Positions 22,961-34,206 of a stretch of 64,000 nt of DNA are shown one piece after another (within the stretch, counting starts at the first letter, position 1; the number at the start of each line of letters is the position of its first letter). This DNA is from Diphasiastrum complanatum (taxonomy: Eukaryota > Streptophyta > Lycopodiopsida > Lycopodiales > Lycopodiaceae), in NCBI GenBank assembly GCA_029204225.1, contig CM055109.1:32558927-32622926 (forward strand), in the 5' to 3' direction. A program made the position numbers and the translations under genes. The notes beneath the pieces are model-generated. The model was not told the DNA's origin. It was given only the letters and a program-made list of their open reading frames with translations, and ran no database searches.

Positions 22961-23430
22961 TGGGCGAGTTTGAAATGTTGTGTGCAATTTTTCAAAAGTA
23001 GTCTAGATAGGCGTGCAAATTTGTTTTGTCCAAAATGACAAATTAGTGTGGTCTGCTCAAAATTGCAACTTTTTTGACCGGAAGGAATTCACACAGGGCC
23101 CTAAGAATTTGTGCAAGGTTTTCTCAATCCATTAGGACAGTGGGCGAATTTTGTCTTGATGATTTTTGCTGAAAAGTTTGTAAAAAGATGATGTTTTTTG
23201 ACAATTGTCAACTCCAAAGAATTCGCACAGGGATCAGAGAGGTTTGGCACTGTTTTTTCTGGACTCTGTATGGTGGGCGAGTTTATCTGAGTTGATTTGG
23301 GATGTGATAGTTGTCAAAGAACATGTCAAAATAGTTGTTTTGACCATACACGAATTCACACAGAGGAGTTTCGAAAGGCTGGTGCTCTGTTCAGGTCCCG
23401 TGCAGATGGGCGAATTATGTTGGTGAGGTT
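22961..23430 (-). repeat. ~133-bp tandem repeats in a Ty3 leader
   Basis: The landmark TGGGCGA occurs at 22,961, 23,141, 23,274 and 23,407, and the landmark GAATTC(G/A)CACA at 23,085, 23,219 and 23,352. The periods are 133-134 bp, apart from a first 180-bp interval. The units are diverged but collinear. The array sits between the LTR and gag of the minus-strand Ty3 element, where some plant Ty3 lineages carry tandem repeats. Confidence 0.8.
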
Positions 23431-23499
23431 TCATGCAAAAAATCAACAAAAAACATAAAAGACTACCTAAAAACACTTAAAAATTAAACCAAGTTTCTT

Positions 23500-23960
23500 G
23501 GTTCTTCCCCCTATCCGAAATGAGGTAGTACAGTAGTTTCAATGGAAGAGGGATGTGTGAAAAAAACTAAAACAAGATGAATGAAAGAAGAAGCAAGAAA
23601 ACTAATGGAAAGGCAAGGGAAAATAAGCAATAGAAGTAATAAAATGAGCGACAACAATGCCAATGTTGTACTTTTAGTTTCTTTCTATGTTCTATTATGG
23701 CGGTCTCCCATCTAATAGAATTAAAATGATCCTAAATGCGTTGTGTAGGGTGAGTACGAGTAGGATCCACTCTATTCATGGTTTCTATTGTTTGTTTATG
23801 GGTTCTTCTATGGCGGTCTTCCAACTAGAAGAGAACTAAAAATGGAGGAATGAATAAACTACACCAAGGCGGTCTCCCTACTAGTGTGATGCGTATGGAC
23901 TAAACAATTCCTAAACTAACTCCACAAGAGAATGGAAACAAAGTGAACAAAAGATAATCC
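23500..23960 (-). mobile_element. Ty3/gypsy LTR, 5' LTR of the 22-kb gag relic
   Basis: Reverse-complement landmarks of the repeat at 13.13-13.49 kb occur here in order (CTTTTAGTTTCTTTCT, TCTCCCATCTAATAGA, GGCGGTCTCCCTACTAG). The position upstream of a minus-strand gag and its tandem-repeat leader fits a 5' LTR. I could not define both ends or the primer-binding site. Confidence 0.55.
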
Positions 23961-25369
<1,409 letters not shown>

Positions 25370-26035
25370 TTGTGCTCTCAGACTCAGCTCTCAACTTTAA
25401 CTTTGCTGGAAGCCCCAGAAGCATATGAGAATTGGGTCTTCATCAACAAGACCTCACTCTTACTTAAGCATCTCAATGCTACTTCAATAGGAGATAAGCC
25501 TAAAATGGATCATCCTCAAGCTCTATGTTCCAAAAAAAAAAAAAAGTTCAGATCCAAGAGATCTACAAGGTTAGACCAATTCGACAAGAAGAACAAAGAG
25601 CAACCAAAATCAAATTTAGAACATTTATCCTCTCAACCAAGACAAAATATATTTTGCAAATACTACAAAATGACTGGCCATGTCATCAAGGATTGTTGAA
25701 GAGTAAGTACAACATTGAGATGAAGAAATGGTTTCAGTAACAAGTCAATACTGCTGATTGTAAGGATGTTGCATTCATGGCCAAATTAGAGAAAATCCAA
25801 ACTGATGAATTTTGGTTCTTGGATCTGGGAACAACTCAACATATGACTCATCATTAGGATTGGTTTCAAAATTTTCAACCCTACACACAATCCAAAGTTG
25901 TCCAACGAGGAGGAACTCGTCTCACAACATAAGAAGGTACTGTAAAACTGATATTTCAGAATGGTAATATAAAATTATTGTCCAAAGTTCTTCATGTTAT
26001 GAGAATCTCACCAGAAATTTACTTTCAATAAGTCA
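25370..26035 (+). pseudogene. Copia gag C-terminus and protease (broken)
   Basis: Gag is represented by LSTLTLLEAPEAYENWVF, a basic KKKKKFRSKRS stretch and a degenerate zinc knuckle CKYYKMTGHVIKDC, in which the second cysteine is a tyrosine. In the following frame comes the protease: FWFLDLGTTQHMTHH, a decayed form of the D-S-G-A-T-x-H catalytic motif, followed by GGTRLTT and a short KLLSKVLHV segment. Stops occur at 25,697, in the protease and near 26,030. Integrase and downstream domains are missing. Confidence 0.8.
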
Positions 26036-27270
26036 AATCATTGATTTATGTTGGCCGGTGGAAGATCCCTCGGTGTGTGCACTATGTCTACCAGTATGGA
26101 TTCCGTAGGCGAACACAAAATTTAGATGTGCTTTGTGGAAGCGTAATCAGTTACAGTACAATAAAATGCAGATTATTGAAATAGAAATTATATAATCGTA
26201 GATAGTACAAGTCAAAATGCAGACAGAAGCCGCATTCTTCTTAAAACAATACTCTGATATAACAGAGAGAAAGAACAAAATGTAGAAAAATCAGCATCTA
26301 CATACAAAATGAGATGCAAACTCTAATAGAACTTGATTAAACATGAATTAAAACATAAAGTACTTTTGCGGTCCATACAAAACCAGCAAGCTACTATATT
26401 TCACACGTGTGGATCCAAAAATAGCAAATATAAATCATTCTACACATTGCAAGCAATGACAAATATAGTGCACCAATGGATAGTGGAACCCAAGAGAACC
26501 ATGTATTAGCATGAAATGAGATAGAGAAGAGAGAAGATATGTCTCTCCATGAGTTACATCCTTTTATAATAGGTCCAAACCCTATTTGGCCACTTGGGTT
26601 TCCCTCCAAAGTGTAAACCCTACTATTTTTGGGTCTAGATTCAATGTACCCAACATTTAAATTTGAATCTACTCAAACTCGACTTCTAACTTTCCCACAC
26701 TTTCAAAAAGTGTGTATTCAAATGCAATTTAGACTAACATAACTTTGAAAAGAAACTCTAAGTCTAATATGAAATTGGCCTCAATTTGCCAAATATAAAA
26801 ATGTGGCAAATATGACTAAACTAGTTGAATCTTTCACAATCGATATATTCCATTGGAAGCACACATTAGGAGAAATATGGGCTTAAATGGGCCCTTTAAG
26901 AAATTTCACTTTAGAGAGAGAATGAAAACCGGTAACTTCTGGTCGTCGTTTTCCGAGTTTCCGGCCTTGCTTGACGTTTAACTAGTATGGTTAACTTCAA
27001 ACAATAGCTAGTTAAGCATGAGATGTGTTAACTTCTCTTCATGCTCGTTCCAAAATTTGGGACTAGAGCTTTAAGACTGAAAATCTTGGTGTGCTCAATG
27101 CAAAAACTGAAGCGGGAGAGGCAGAACTTTTGAAATTACTATATGCTTATAGTGAAATATGAGGCATGACGATTTTTCAATGCGACATAAACATTACAAA
27201 AGTAAGGAATGCTAGATCTATTCATATTGATTTACTGTAGTTTGATTCATTTACATGATTGTAGCTTTCA
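26036..27270. other. Spacer, nothing recognised
   Basis: No supported gene. CACACGTGTG at about 26,402-26,411 and the surrounding composition resemble the copia LTR fragments at 1.1 and 14.5 kb, but I see no clear alignment. Confidence 0.35.
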
Positions 27271-28913
27271 ATGACAATGTTCCATTTGCATGTTGCTCTT
27301 CCGATGGAATGCACTCCAATTATTAAAAAAAATATGAAAGTTGTAAAGAATGTTGCTGCAATAGTTAGAGAATTGAGAATGAATAATCATATGAATGGTG
27401 AGCTCAATTGCAGCGATTGCAATAATATTTTCCTTGATATTGAAAATGTTCTAAAATACATTATTCGATTCTATAAACTAGACAAACATCAAGTAAATGG
27501 AAAGATCATTATTGTAATAAAATTGGATGAATATGAAATCATCAAGGGTTAGAAGTTGGAACGAGTGAGTGTCACTTTGATGAACAAAATTTTAGATACA
27601 AATCATCGAACGTTTAGTGTTCAATCGGAAAATCACATATGGTGGTTGGCGGCATTCCAGGTATAAATTTCTATTTTCATTTAGAATATCTTTATTTACA
27701 ATTCATATTTTGCCAGTTTTTATTGACATGTCATGCATTACTTGTTTTTTACAGGTCTTGAAAGATGACCATAAAATACTTTCATGGATATTTTCAAGAA
27801 CAAATTATGGCGAAATTATAAGGAGACATTTGGAGGGTGAGAAATTTACAGTCGAAAACCATGGAAGTTTTCAAATTCAATGGCACCTTGCAGGGGATTT
27901 GAAAACATTAAAATGTATGTATAATGTCTCTCATGGGGCAACATCAAAGCATCCATGTCTTTATTGCATGAAGGATTGCTACAATATGAATTTGGGACGA
28001 TCAACAAACACTGGCCCAACACGAGAAGCTGAAGATCCAAATATGAAAAGTGTTCTACCAATTTCATTAAAATATGTTCACAGATGCACATTGCATGCTG
28101 AGGTTCGTATTATTGAAAAACTTATTTACTTGCATATTCTACTAGCATTGAATCAAAAACCGGAGTTTGTGGCTAAAGCAGCAATTAGGAGGTTGAAAAT
28201 AGTTATGTCAAATGCAGGACTACATAAAAGGAATGTCACGATTGAAAAAAGTGACAGACTCTCTGGGAAAAAAGAAAACGTTTCTAATAAGCCATCAATT
28301 GGAGGTGCTAAAGCAAGAAAATTCTTATCCAATCACACATGCAAAGAATCAGGTGTCAGATACGAAATTTGGAGAGAAATTGTTCAAGCCACACGAACAC
28401 TAGAAGGAAGTAATCGAGTGGAAAAGGGACAAGTGTAGACCAACTTAGACAAACTCATAGGTGTTATCAGGAAAGAAAACCTATCATCAGAAGATATGAG
28501 AACTTTGCAAAATCATTGCACCACATTTGTAAAATCTGTACATGATTGTTGGGAAAAAGACAACGTTATTCATTACATGGTGCTAATCTATATCATTATC
28601 TGGTACTTTTTTCATTCAGGCTTATATTTTTTTCTACTGATGTAACTAATCAAAACTATTGTTTGCAGCACATTTTTCTTCATCATGCAACTTATTTTGC
28701 AAAGGAATATGGGAGCTTAAGTATCTGGTCATCACAAGGCATGGAAAAATCTCATTGGCAAGCAAGGGGAGCATTTCATAGAGCGACAAACCATGGAGGA
28801 CACAATTCAAAAAATAAATATTTAGTTCAAGTTTTTCAGTGGTTTTATAGAAGAACACAATTTAGATATCAAGCTAAAAACTTTTGTGCAGATCACAATA
28901 TATATTTCTTTTA
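27271..28913 (+). pseudogene. Unclassified DDE-transposase-like gene, multi-exon
   Basis: The pieces join by good splice sites: exon ending WWLAAFQ with donor at 27,660, acceptor TTTTTACAG at 27,754, and a second intron from about 28,601 to 28,669 (acceptor TTTGCAG). Motifs: NHRTFSVQSENHIWWL, FQIQWHLAGDLKTLKCMYN, then GATSKHPCLYCMKDC, and near the end SIWSSQGMEKSHWQARGAF. From memory, the D-x-K-x-L ... C-x-W/Y-C ... S-x-Q-G-x-E-K layout occurs in a poorly described group of repeat-associated eukaryotic proteins in plants and animals. I infer that D and E are catalytic. Two in-frame stops (27,550-27,552 and 28,436-28,438) interrupt an otherwise continuous protein, so it is a recent relic. The N-terminal segment has a CSDC pair. 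Confidence 0.55.
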
Positions 28914-29848
28914 AAATGGTCATGCAAATTAGAGTACTTTCTATTGTGTTTATGCTTAGAGGATGGTTGGGAATGCACAAGGTCTTGAAAATGAACAAAA
29001 CAAAAACTATCTATTTTCAAAACAGGAGTACTAATAATCTGAGAGAAATTATCAAGATAAGAGATTAAATTATAATGATTCTCATAAACTAGCTTATTGA
29101 TATCGAAGAGAGCAAAAAAAATACTAGCAAAATACTCTAATTTCTCAGATGGAATGTCACTGGCATTAAAAAAATCAAGAAGTTTGTTATCTGAGGACAT
29201 GGAGGAACTAGCCATATTGAACCTGATATCGATTCAACGCGACAAAATTATATCGGTAGAGGACATAACAAGAGTGCTCGTGTTGATCCGATATCGGTAG
29301 GACAAGATTGAAATTTTTCGCGAGAACACGTCAGAAGTGGGTGATATCGATTCAGCACACCTGAACGAATCTGACTATGCAATGTTTGGGAACTCGCACG
29401 TCAATTCAATATCGTGAGGCAAGTGGTGCCCATATTTATAGCCAATTCTTGTTGATCACAGCCATACATTTGTCAAATAACGAATTAAGAAACACAGCCT
29501 ATATCTATCCACCAATCAGAGTGAGACAAATTTGTACCTACGCCGGAATACATTAACTAGTCTATAACTAGATTCAACGAACCATCATTAGGTCTGATCC
29601 TAGAATCAGTACCTCCGCTGAAATATATTAAATATTCAATCAGTAGCCTCCTCGAATAATTATTAAACAAATAATAAACAAATGATAAATGAATATCATT
29701 AAAAAACGTGTACGAGGAGAATTATTACAATCTCTCGTTCTATTTAAGCAGAGTAAAGACGAGATTTTATTCTTTTGAGATAATGTTCATTCAGAACATG
29801 TTCATTAGTCGTTCATAAGGTGCTCCAATATAATTCTTCTGTGTATGA
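28914..29848. other. Spacer with GATATCG-rich sequence
   Basis: No gene is recognised. From about 29,220 on, words such as GATATCGATTCA and GATCCGATATCGG recur. They are also the boundary words of the tandem duplication that follows. Confidence 0.4.
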
Positions 29849-30441
29849 GATATCGGATCAGTGCGCCTAGCGGAAGATGCTTATTCTCCATTTGGACTAC
29901 GCACGTCGAATCGCTATTGCAGGGGCAAAATTTTTTTTGAAAATTTGAAAACTATTGGACCCCATTATGCATGCTCAAAGCTTGATTCGGTAAACTCTTC
30001 ATACTGTCCAAGATTAAGCAGAATTTATCGAGTCAAGCCTTGATCATTCGTATTCTGTCCAATATCGGTTCAACGCGCGAGAATAGCACCTCTGGTTTTC
30101 AAATGCTGTATATGTGCGTCGATTAACTATCTGGTGAAATACTGGATATCGGATCAGCGTGCCTTTAGAGAAGACAATGATTTTTCACTTGGACTGCGTG
30201 TGTCGAATTGCTATGGTAGGAAACAAAGTTTTTCGACAATTTTCGAAATTATTGGAGTGTATTTTGCATAATCAAAGCTTGATTCGGTAGACTCTTCATT
30301 CTGTCCAAAGCTAAGGAGAATATATCGAATCAAGCTTTGATCATTCATATTATTTTCCAATATCGAATCAGCGCGCGGGAATAGAATCTCTGGTTTTCAC
30401 ATGTAGTATATGCGCGTCGATTTGCTATTGGGTGAAATAAT
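29849..30441 (+). repeat. Tandem duplication, 296-bp unit
   Basis: Unit 1 begins GATATCGGATCAGTGCGCCT at 29,849 and unit 2 begins GATATCGGATCAGCGTGCCT at 30,145. Both contain CAAAGCTTGATTCGGTA, TTGATCATTC, CTCTGGTTTTCA and GTGAAATA in the same order. Divergence is moderate. Neither unit is coding. Confidence 0.9.
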
Positions 30442-31020
30442 GGCGGCTGGAATTTTACGAAATTATAATGATTCGATATAAAAAAGGTCAAATATTTATA
30501 GCTTAATATTGTCAATTTCAGTAATAAATTTTAGATGTGACTATACTTTTGTAGCTTTAAATGTAGATGTGACTATACTTTAGACAAAATTAATTCTGTT
30601 TTATTCGATATCGACTAATCATTTTGATGATAGACGGATATTTAGTTTGATTTGATTGACAAGCCTTGGAGAAATCATTCGTAATTTGAGCCTCGGACAT
30701 CCAACCCACGACCTTTTCAATCATTTCAAATTTTCTCTATATATACTGATAGACGACGCTGAGTTTTTTTTTGCTTAAAGTTCTTACAATTCTCTACATC
30801 CATGCGATAGCGATACAGCGCGCTCGAGACAGACTTCTTATGAACCTCGATTACTCTCGTGCGCCCATCCGCTACCAGCTATTGGTATTGTAGAGCTCAC
30901 GTATTGGTTTGACGTGCTCTACGCTACTTCTCATCCTGGGTTCACCTTCTTCGCGCGCTGATCTGATATTGGTCAGTAATAGCGCGGACCAGGCATACTG
31001 CACGAGGCCACCCTGGTGGA
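30442..31020. other. Spacer upstream of the H3-like ORF
   Basis: No gene is recognised. The frame of the H3-like ORF stays open upstream to 30,967 without another ATG, so a promoter or an earlier exon may lie here. I cannot identify either. Confidence 0.35.
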
Positions 31021-31626
31021 ATGCCAATTTCAGGAGCAGGACATGGAAGTCCACCACCATTACCTCGTCCACCACCACCTCCTCCTAGGCCAAGGGGCAG
31101 AAGAAGAGACCCACCTTGGCTCAAGGATATTCAGAAGCTACAGAAGACAAATAATCTTTTGATTCCGAAAGCTCACATACAGAGATCCATCAGGCAGGTT
31201 ACAAGAAGTCTATCTGCAGATGTGAGATGGACGGTAACGACAATTGAGGCACTGCACACAGCATATGAGGATTTCTAGGTGAAATTTTTTTCTGATACTA
31301 TTGTTGCAGCTGTCCATGCCATGAGGGTGACCATCATGCCCAAGGATTTCAACATTGTGTTCAGGCTTCGGGACACATATGACAAATTTGCAGAATACTT
31401 TAGACCTGCTCTCTCCTCTCCTCCAAAACAAGATTCAGGGAGGACAAAACGAAAGCAAGCTCAACCATCTCGGCTTGTTATTTGTATACAGAGCGGGAGT
31501 GTTTCAAAGAAGAGGAGGTCTCTTGACCCTCCAAATAAAGTGACAAAATTTTCCAAGCCATCTCCTTTGGATGAGATTCTTTCTTCTAGGCATTTTCCTC
31601 CCAATTCTCCTCCTAAGTCTCTTTAG
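31021..31626 (+). pseudogene. Histone-H3-fold protein with atypical tails (one stop)
   Basis: Codons 33-118 align to histone H3 from alphaN to alpha3 without a gap: WLKDIQKLQKTNNLLIPKAH for [20 protein letters not shown], then DVRW in loop 1, EALHTAYEDF for the central alpha2 helix, and HAMRVTIMPKD for HAKRVTIMPKD. Codon 86 is TAG, in the middle of alpha2, yet alignment continues in the same frame, so it looks like a point mutation. The N-terminal tail (codons 1-32) is proline-rich with RGRRR and lacks the ARTKQTARKS tail. After the fold come about 85 residues with KRKQ and KKRR clusters, which H3 does not have. Loop 1 is not lengthened as in most CENP-A proteins. A transposon-captured or fast-evolving H3/CenH3 relative are both possible. 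Confidence 0.6.
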
Positions 31627-32036
31627 ACAATTCTTTTTCTGGTTTATCTGTATTACTTCCGTCAGCCCCTGCACTTGCCTTTGTAAATACTCCTCAATAT
31701 GTATAGTATGACCAATTGTTAAACACGTATCTTAAAGGTTTAGGTCCTCGATACAGTTTTAGGATGCCGAAGACCAATGTTGGTCTCCCCCTTTCTAGTT
31801 TAGATATAGGTGAATCAGAAAGTAGGGATAAATTGCTAGGTGACAATGTAGGAGGTGGGGCCATTCAGTATTGGATGGAGTTTTTCCAGACCCCATTGTT
31901 TATAGATGTAGCATTGTTTTTCCTTCAATTCATGGCTGCATTTGATTTCCCTGATTTCAAAAGTCTACAAGATGATATGCTCCAAAACGTTAGACTGGGG
32001 ACTCCAATTCTCGCGCTACCATACATAACAAAGTAA
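31627..32036 (+). pseudogene. Unrecognised extension after the H3-like ORF
   Basis: After the stop at 31,626, a frame one base off continues as LLPSAPALAFVNTPQYV, a stop, then YDQLLNTYLKGLGPRYSFR and FQTPLFIDVALFFLQFM up to LPYITK at 32,033, followed at once by a consensus donor AAGTAAGTG. The clean donor suggests an exon of the same gene as the H3-like ORF, with a frameshift near 31,620. I recognise no domain. The ending contains a hydrophobic helix-like stretch. Confidence 0.35.
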
Positions 32037-32127
32037 GTGTCTTTTTTTTCAGATTTTATTATGTTAAATTTTTCATATGAATTTTGATTTCACATTGATT
32101 CTCATTAACTTATTGTTTTCAAATATT

Positions 32128-32244
32128 GATACCCAAATTTTGATGCCCAGAATTCGATCCCCAAATTCCGATACCCAGATTTTGATATTCGAATATCGAT
32201 ACTCAAATATCGATACCCAAATTTCGATATCCAGATTTTGATAC
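32128..32244 (+). repeat. ~16-bp minisatellite
   Basis: About seven diverged copies of a unit like GATACCCAAATTTC (variants GATGCCCAGAATTC, GATATTCGAATATC and GATATCCAGATTTT). It lies about 90 bp past the putative donor at 32,034. Confidence 0.8.
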
Positions 32245-32641
32245 TATCTCACCCAAAATTACAAAACAAACCTAACCACATTCGAATGAGACAACATAAT
32301 CATGACCACTCCCAATAGCTAGTATTCAACTCAAGGTCTTGAACTTGGCTCACACTTGTATCTAGATTAAAGACATATTGTTTATTCTCAATAATTTTGA
32401 ATCAAAAAGTCCCATATCACTTCCACCTACATAAAACTTTAAAAATTGAGGAACAAGTCAACATTGGACAATAAATGGCAATATTCGAAACTGGCATTCA
32501 ATCAACAAACACCAAACCTACATAAAGCAAGTCAACAAAATTGAGCTTTCATATCCATTCCTCACAATTTGTATCCCATTTAAAAAACGTAAACTATATT
32601 CAAGCTTATATAGATTAAGCACACAATAGTCATTCAACATC

Positions 32642-33040
32642 ATCTAAACTAGTAAGATACTTAAGTCTATGCAAAAACATAGAGTCATAGTTGCTTCCTA
32701 ATAGAGTCATGTCCAAACAACCAGAATTCGTGTACAATGTATCTTCCTGGCATTCATCATCCACAAAAGCACAAGAATGACATGGATGTCTGCTAGAATG
32801 CATCTCTGTGTCACACTGCCTCTCCAGTGTTCTGGCCATTCCCACTGCATAAGATGGCAAATGACTAAGGTTAAGGAAGAAAAATGACATACTATGAAAA
32901 AAAGCACATGTAATTGAACATTGTTTATTTTTCAACTAACCATCTCTGGAAGTCATCAAAATCCCATTGCTCCACTTCCTCGGCATCATCGTCAGAGTCC
33001 ACTTCGATAGTTGGGGTATTGCCAGCGGATGTTAAATTGT
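32642..33040 (-). pseudogene. Possible downstream exons of the methyltransferase-like gene
   Basis: On the minus strand, 33,030-32,940 can read SAGNTPTIEVDSDDDAEEVE and then WDFDDFQRW, ending at a GTTAGT donor. After an acceptor (TTATGCAG near 32,850), a frame reads MARTLERQCDTEMHSSRHP and on to LKYLTSLDDVE and a stop at about 32,632. The two pieces do not join in frame. The protein-like acidic segment and splice-like signals are the only support, so treat these as tentative exons of a decayed gene. Confidence 0.3.
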
Positions 33041-33114
33041 CAAACAATTAAATAATGTAGTACTAAAATTTGGAGCATGGGTAAAACAAAATCTTTTGCC
33101 AAATATACTCACTA

Positions 33115-33458
33115 TATCTATTTATCGCATGAGCCAAAATAGCCTCATCGTAGTCCACTGCAATAAAGTCTCTACCAGTGCTAGCGCATGCATACAATGC
33201 CTCCCCCCCCACCCCCCATCCAAGGAAATGATCCACAACCACTCCAGAAGCCCTACAACATAGCTCCACCAGAAACCGAATAAAATGTGGACTCTTCTCC
33301 ATCCCACCACGCAGTGGGCGTGATGTCACCGGATCAGGCAAATATTCAGCTGTGGGAAAGTGGTGCACCCAACAATCTGTTGTGCTTAAAAACAACGACT
33401 CATCAATTACCCATTGGAAACGTGGAAGACGCATCGACACGACATAGAAGATAAACAA
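33115..33458 (-). pseudogene. SAM-dependent DNA methyltransferase-like exon
   Basis: The minus-strand frame reads GGMEKSPHFIRFLVELC and then VVVDHFLGWGVGGEALYACA, STGRDFIAVDYDEAIL. This has the order of the C-terminal part of N6-adenine/N4-cytosine methyltransferases (PF01555 type): a K-P-like segment, motif I with D-x-F-x-G-x-G, then G-R-x-x-I-x-V/I-D/E-x-D for SAM binding. The exon ends at a GTGAGT donor (33,114). Upstream frames carry stops. The catalytic (D/N/S)-P-P-(Y/F) motif is not seen, so it is partial or inactive. Motif I is encoded by a G-rich tract (9 consecutive Gs) prone to slippage. DNA methyltransferase domains are known in some transposable elements such as DIRS-like ones. 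A host gene cannot be excluded. Confidence 0.5.
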
Positions 33459-33549
33459 CCATCATATACACCTGCCAAGCAAAAATCAAGTTATTCAAAA
33501 TTAATATACTCTAAGTATCATGATGTATACAAAACAACCACAAAAAATT

Positions 33550-33755
33550 ATATTGTTGCATACCTGAATCCGCAAAGTTGTGGTGCCAAACTTATCAATT
33601 CCATGCAGGATAGCATATCTTAGCACTCTCAGTCCACATTTTCTAACAAATCTTATCAGTTGTAGAATGTGGTACACACCTTAGGAGATCACAAGTACAT
33701 GTTGTGGATAGTCCACACGTGTGAAATCAACAATTTTTACATCAACAGCCATATG
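33550..33755 (-). pseudogene. Possible upstream exon of the methyltransferase-like gene
   Basis: On the minus strand, MAVDVKIVDFTRVDYPQHVL is followed by a stop and then by HILQLIRFVRKCGLRVLRYA and HGIDKFGTTTLRIQ, ending at a good donor (CAGGTATGC at about 33,565). An acceptor TTGGCAG at about 33,470 could join it to the methyltransferase exon, but the frames do not match perfectly. It is recognised only as coding-like sequence. Confidence 0.3.
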
Positions 33756-33767
33756 AATCCTTGAGGG

Positions 33768-34206
33768 GTGGCTGGGTCATCAGGTTTAAGACTTCGAAAA
33801 TTGAGGAAGGAGCTACTTGCATTGGGTGAGCAACCACCATGGCGACGAACAATATTTGAAAAGACTCTAGATTTTAATAGGAGTTACGTAGCGAGCCCTT
33901 GCCAGCTCCGGGTGGATCCTTATTACATTCCAATGCCACGAAGAAATAAGTGGAAAGAATTGGGTGTACCAATGGATAAAATCACCATCCATATCCCAAA
34001 TTGGCCCATTATCTATCAACCATACAATTAGTAGTGGATTTCAACCGTGCCCTCCAGACATATTCACAAGAGTATATGTTTTCACCAGATTCGACAGTTA
34101 GGCAATCGGTTATTTTTGCAAAGGACTTGACTAAGTTGGCATCAGTATCAGCAAGATGGGACGATTGCTTTTTGTCAACGTTAAGCTTCGATCCAAATAT
34201 CCCAAT
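33768..34206 (+). pseudogene. Unrecognised ORF cut by a copia LTR
   Basis: The frame MAGSSGLRLRKLRKELLALG runs through PYYIPMPRRNKWKELGVP to IPNWPIIYQP and stops at 34,031. An overlapping frame (from about 34,010) continues as LVVDFNRALQTYSQEYMF, VRQSVIFAKDLTKLASVSAR and WDDCFLSTLSFDPNIPI, ending exactly at the LTR edge at 34,207. The two together look like one protein with a single frameshift, interrupted by the retrotransposon. I recognise no family. Confidence 0.35.
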
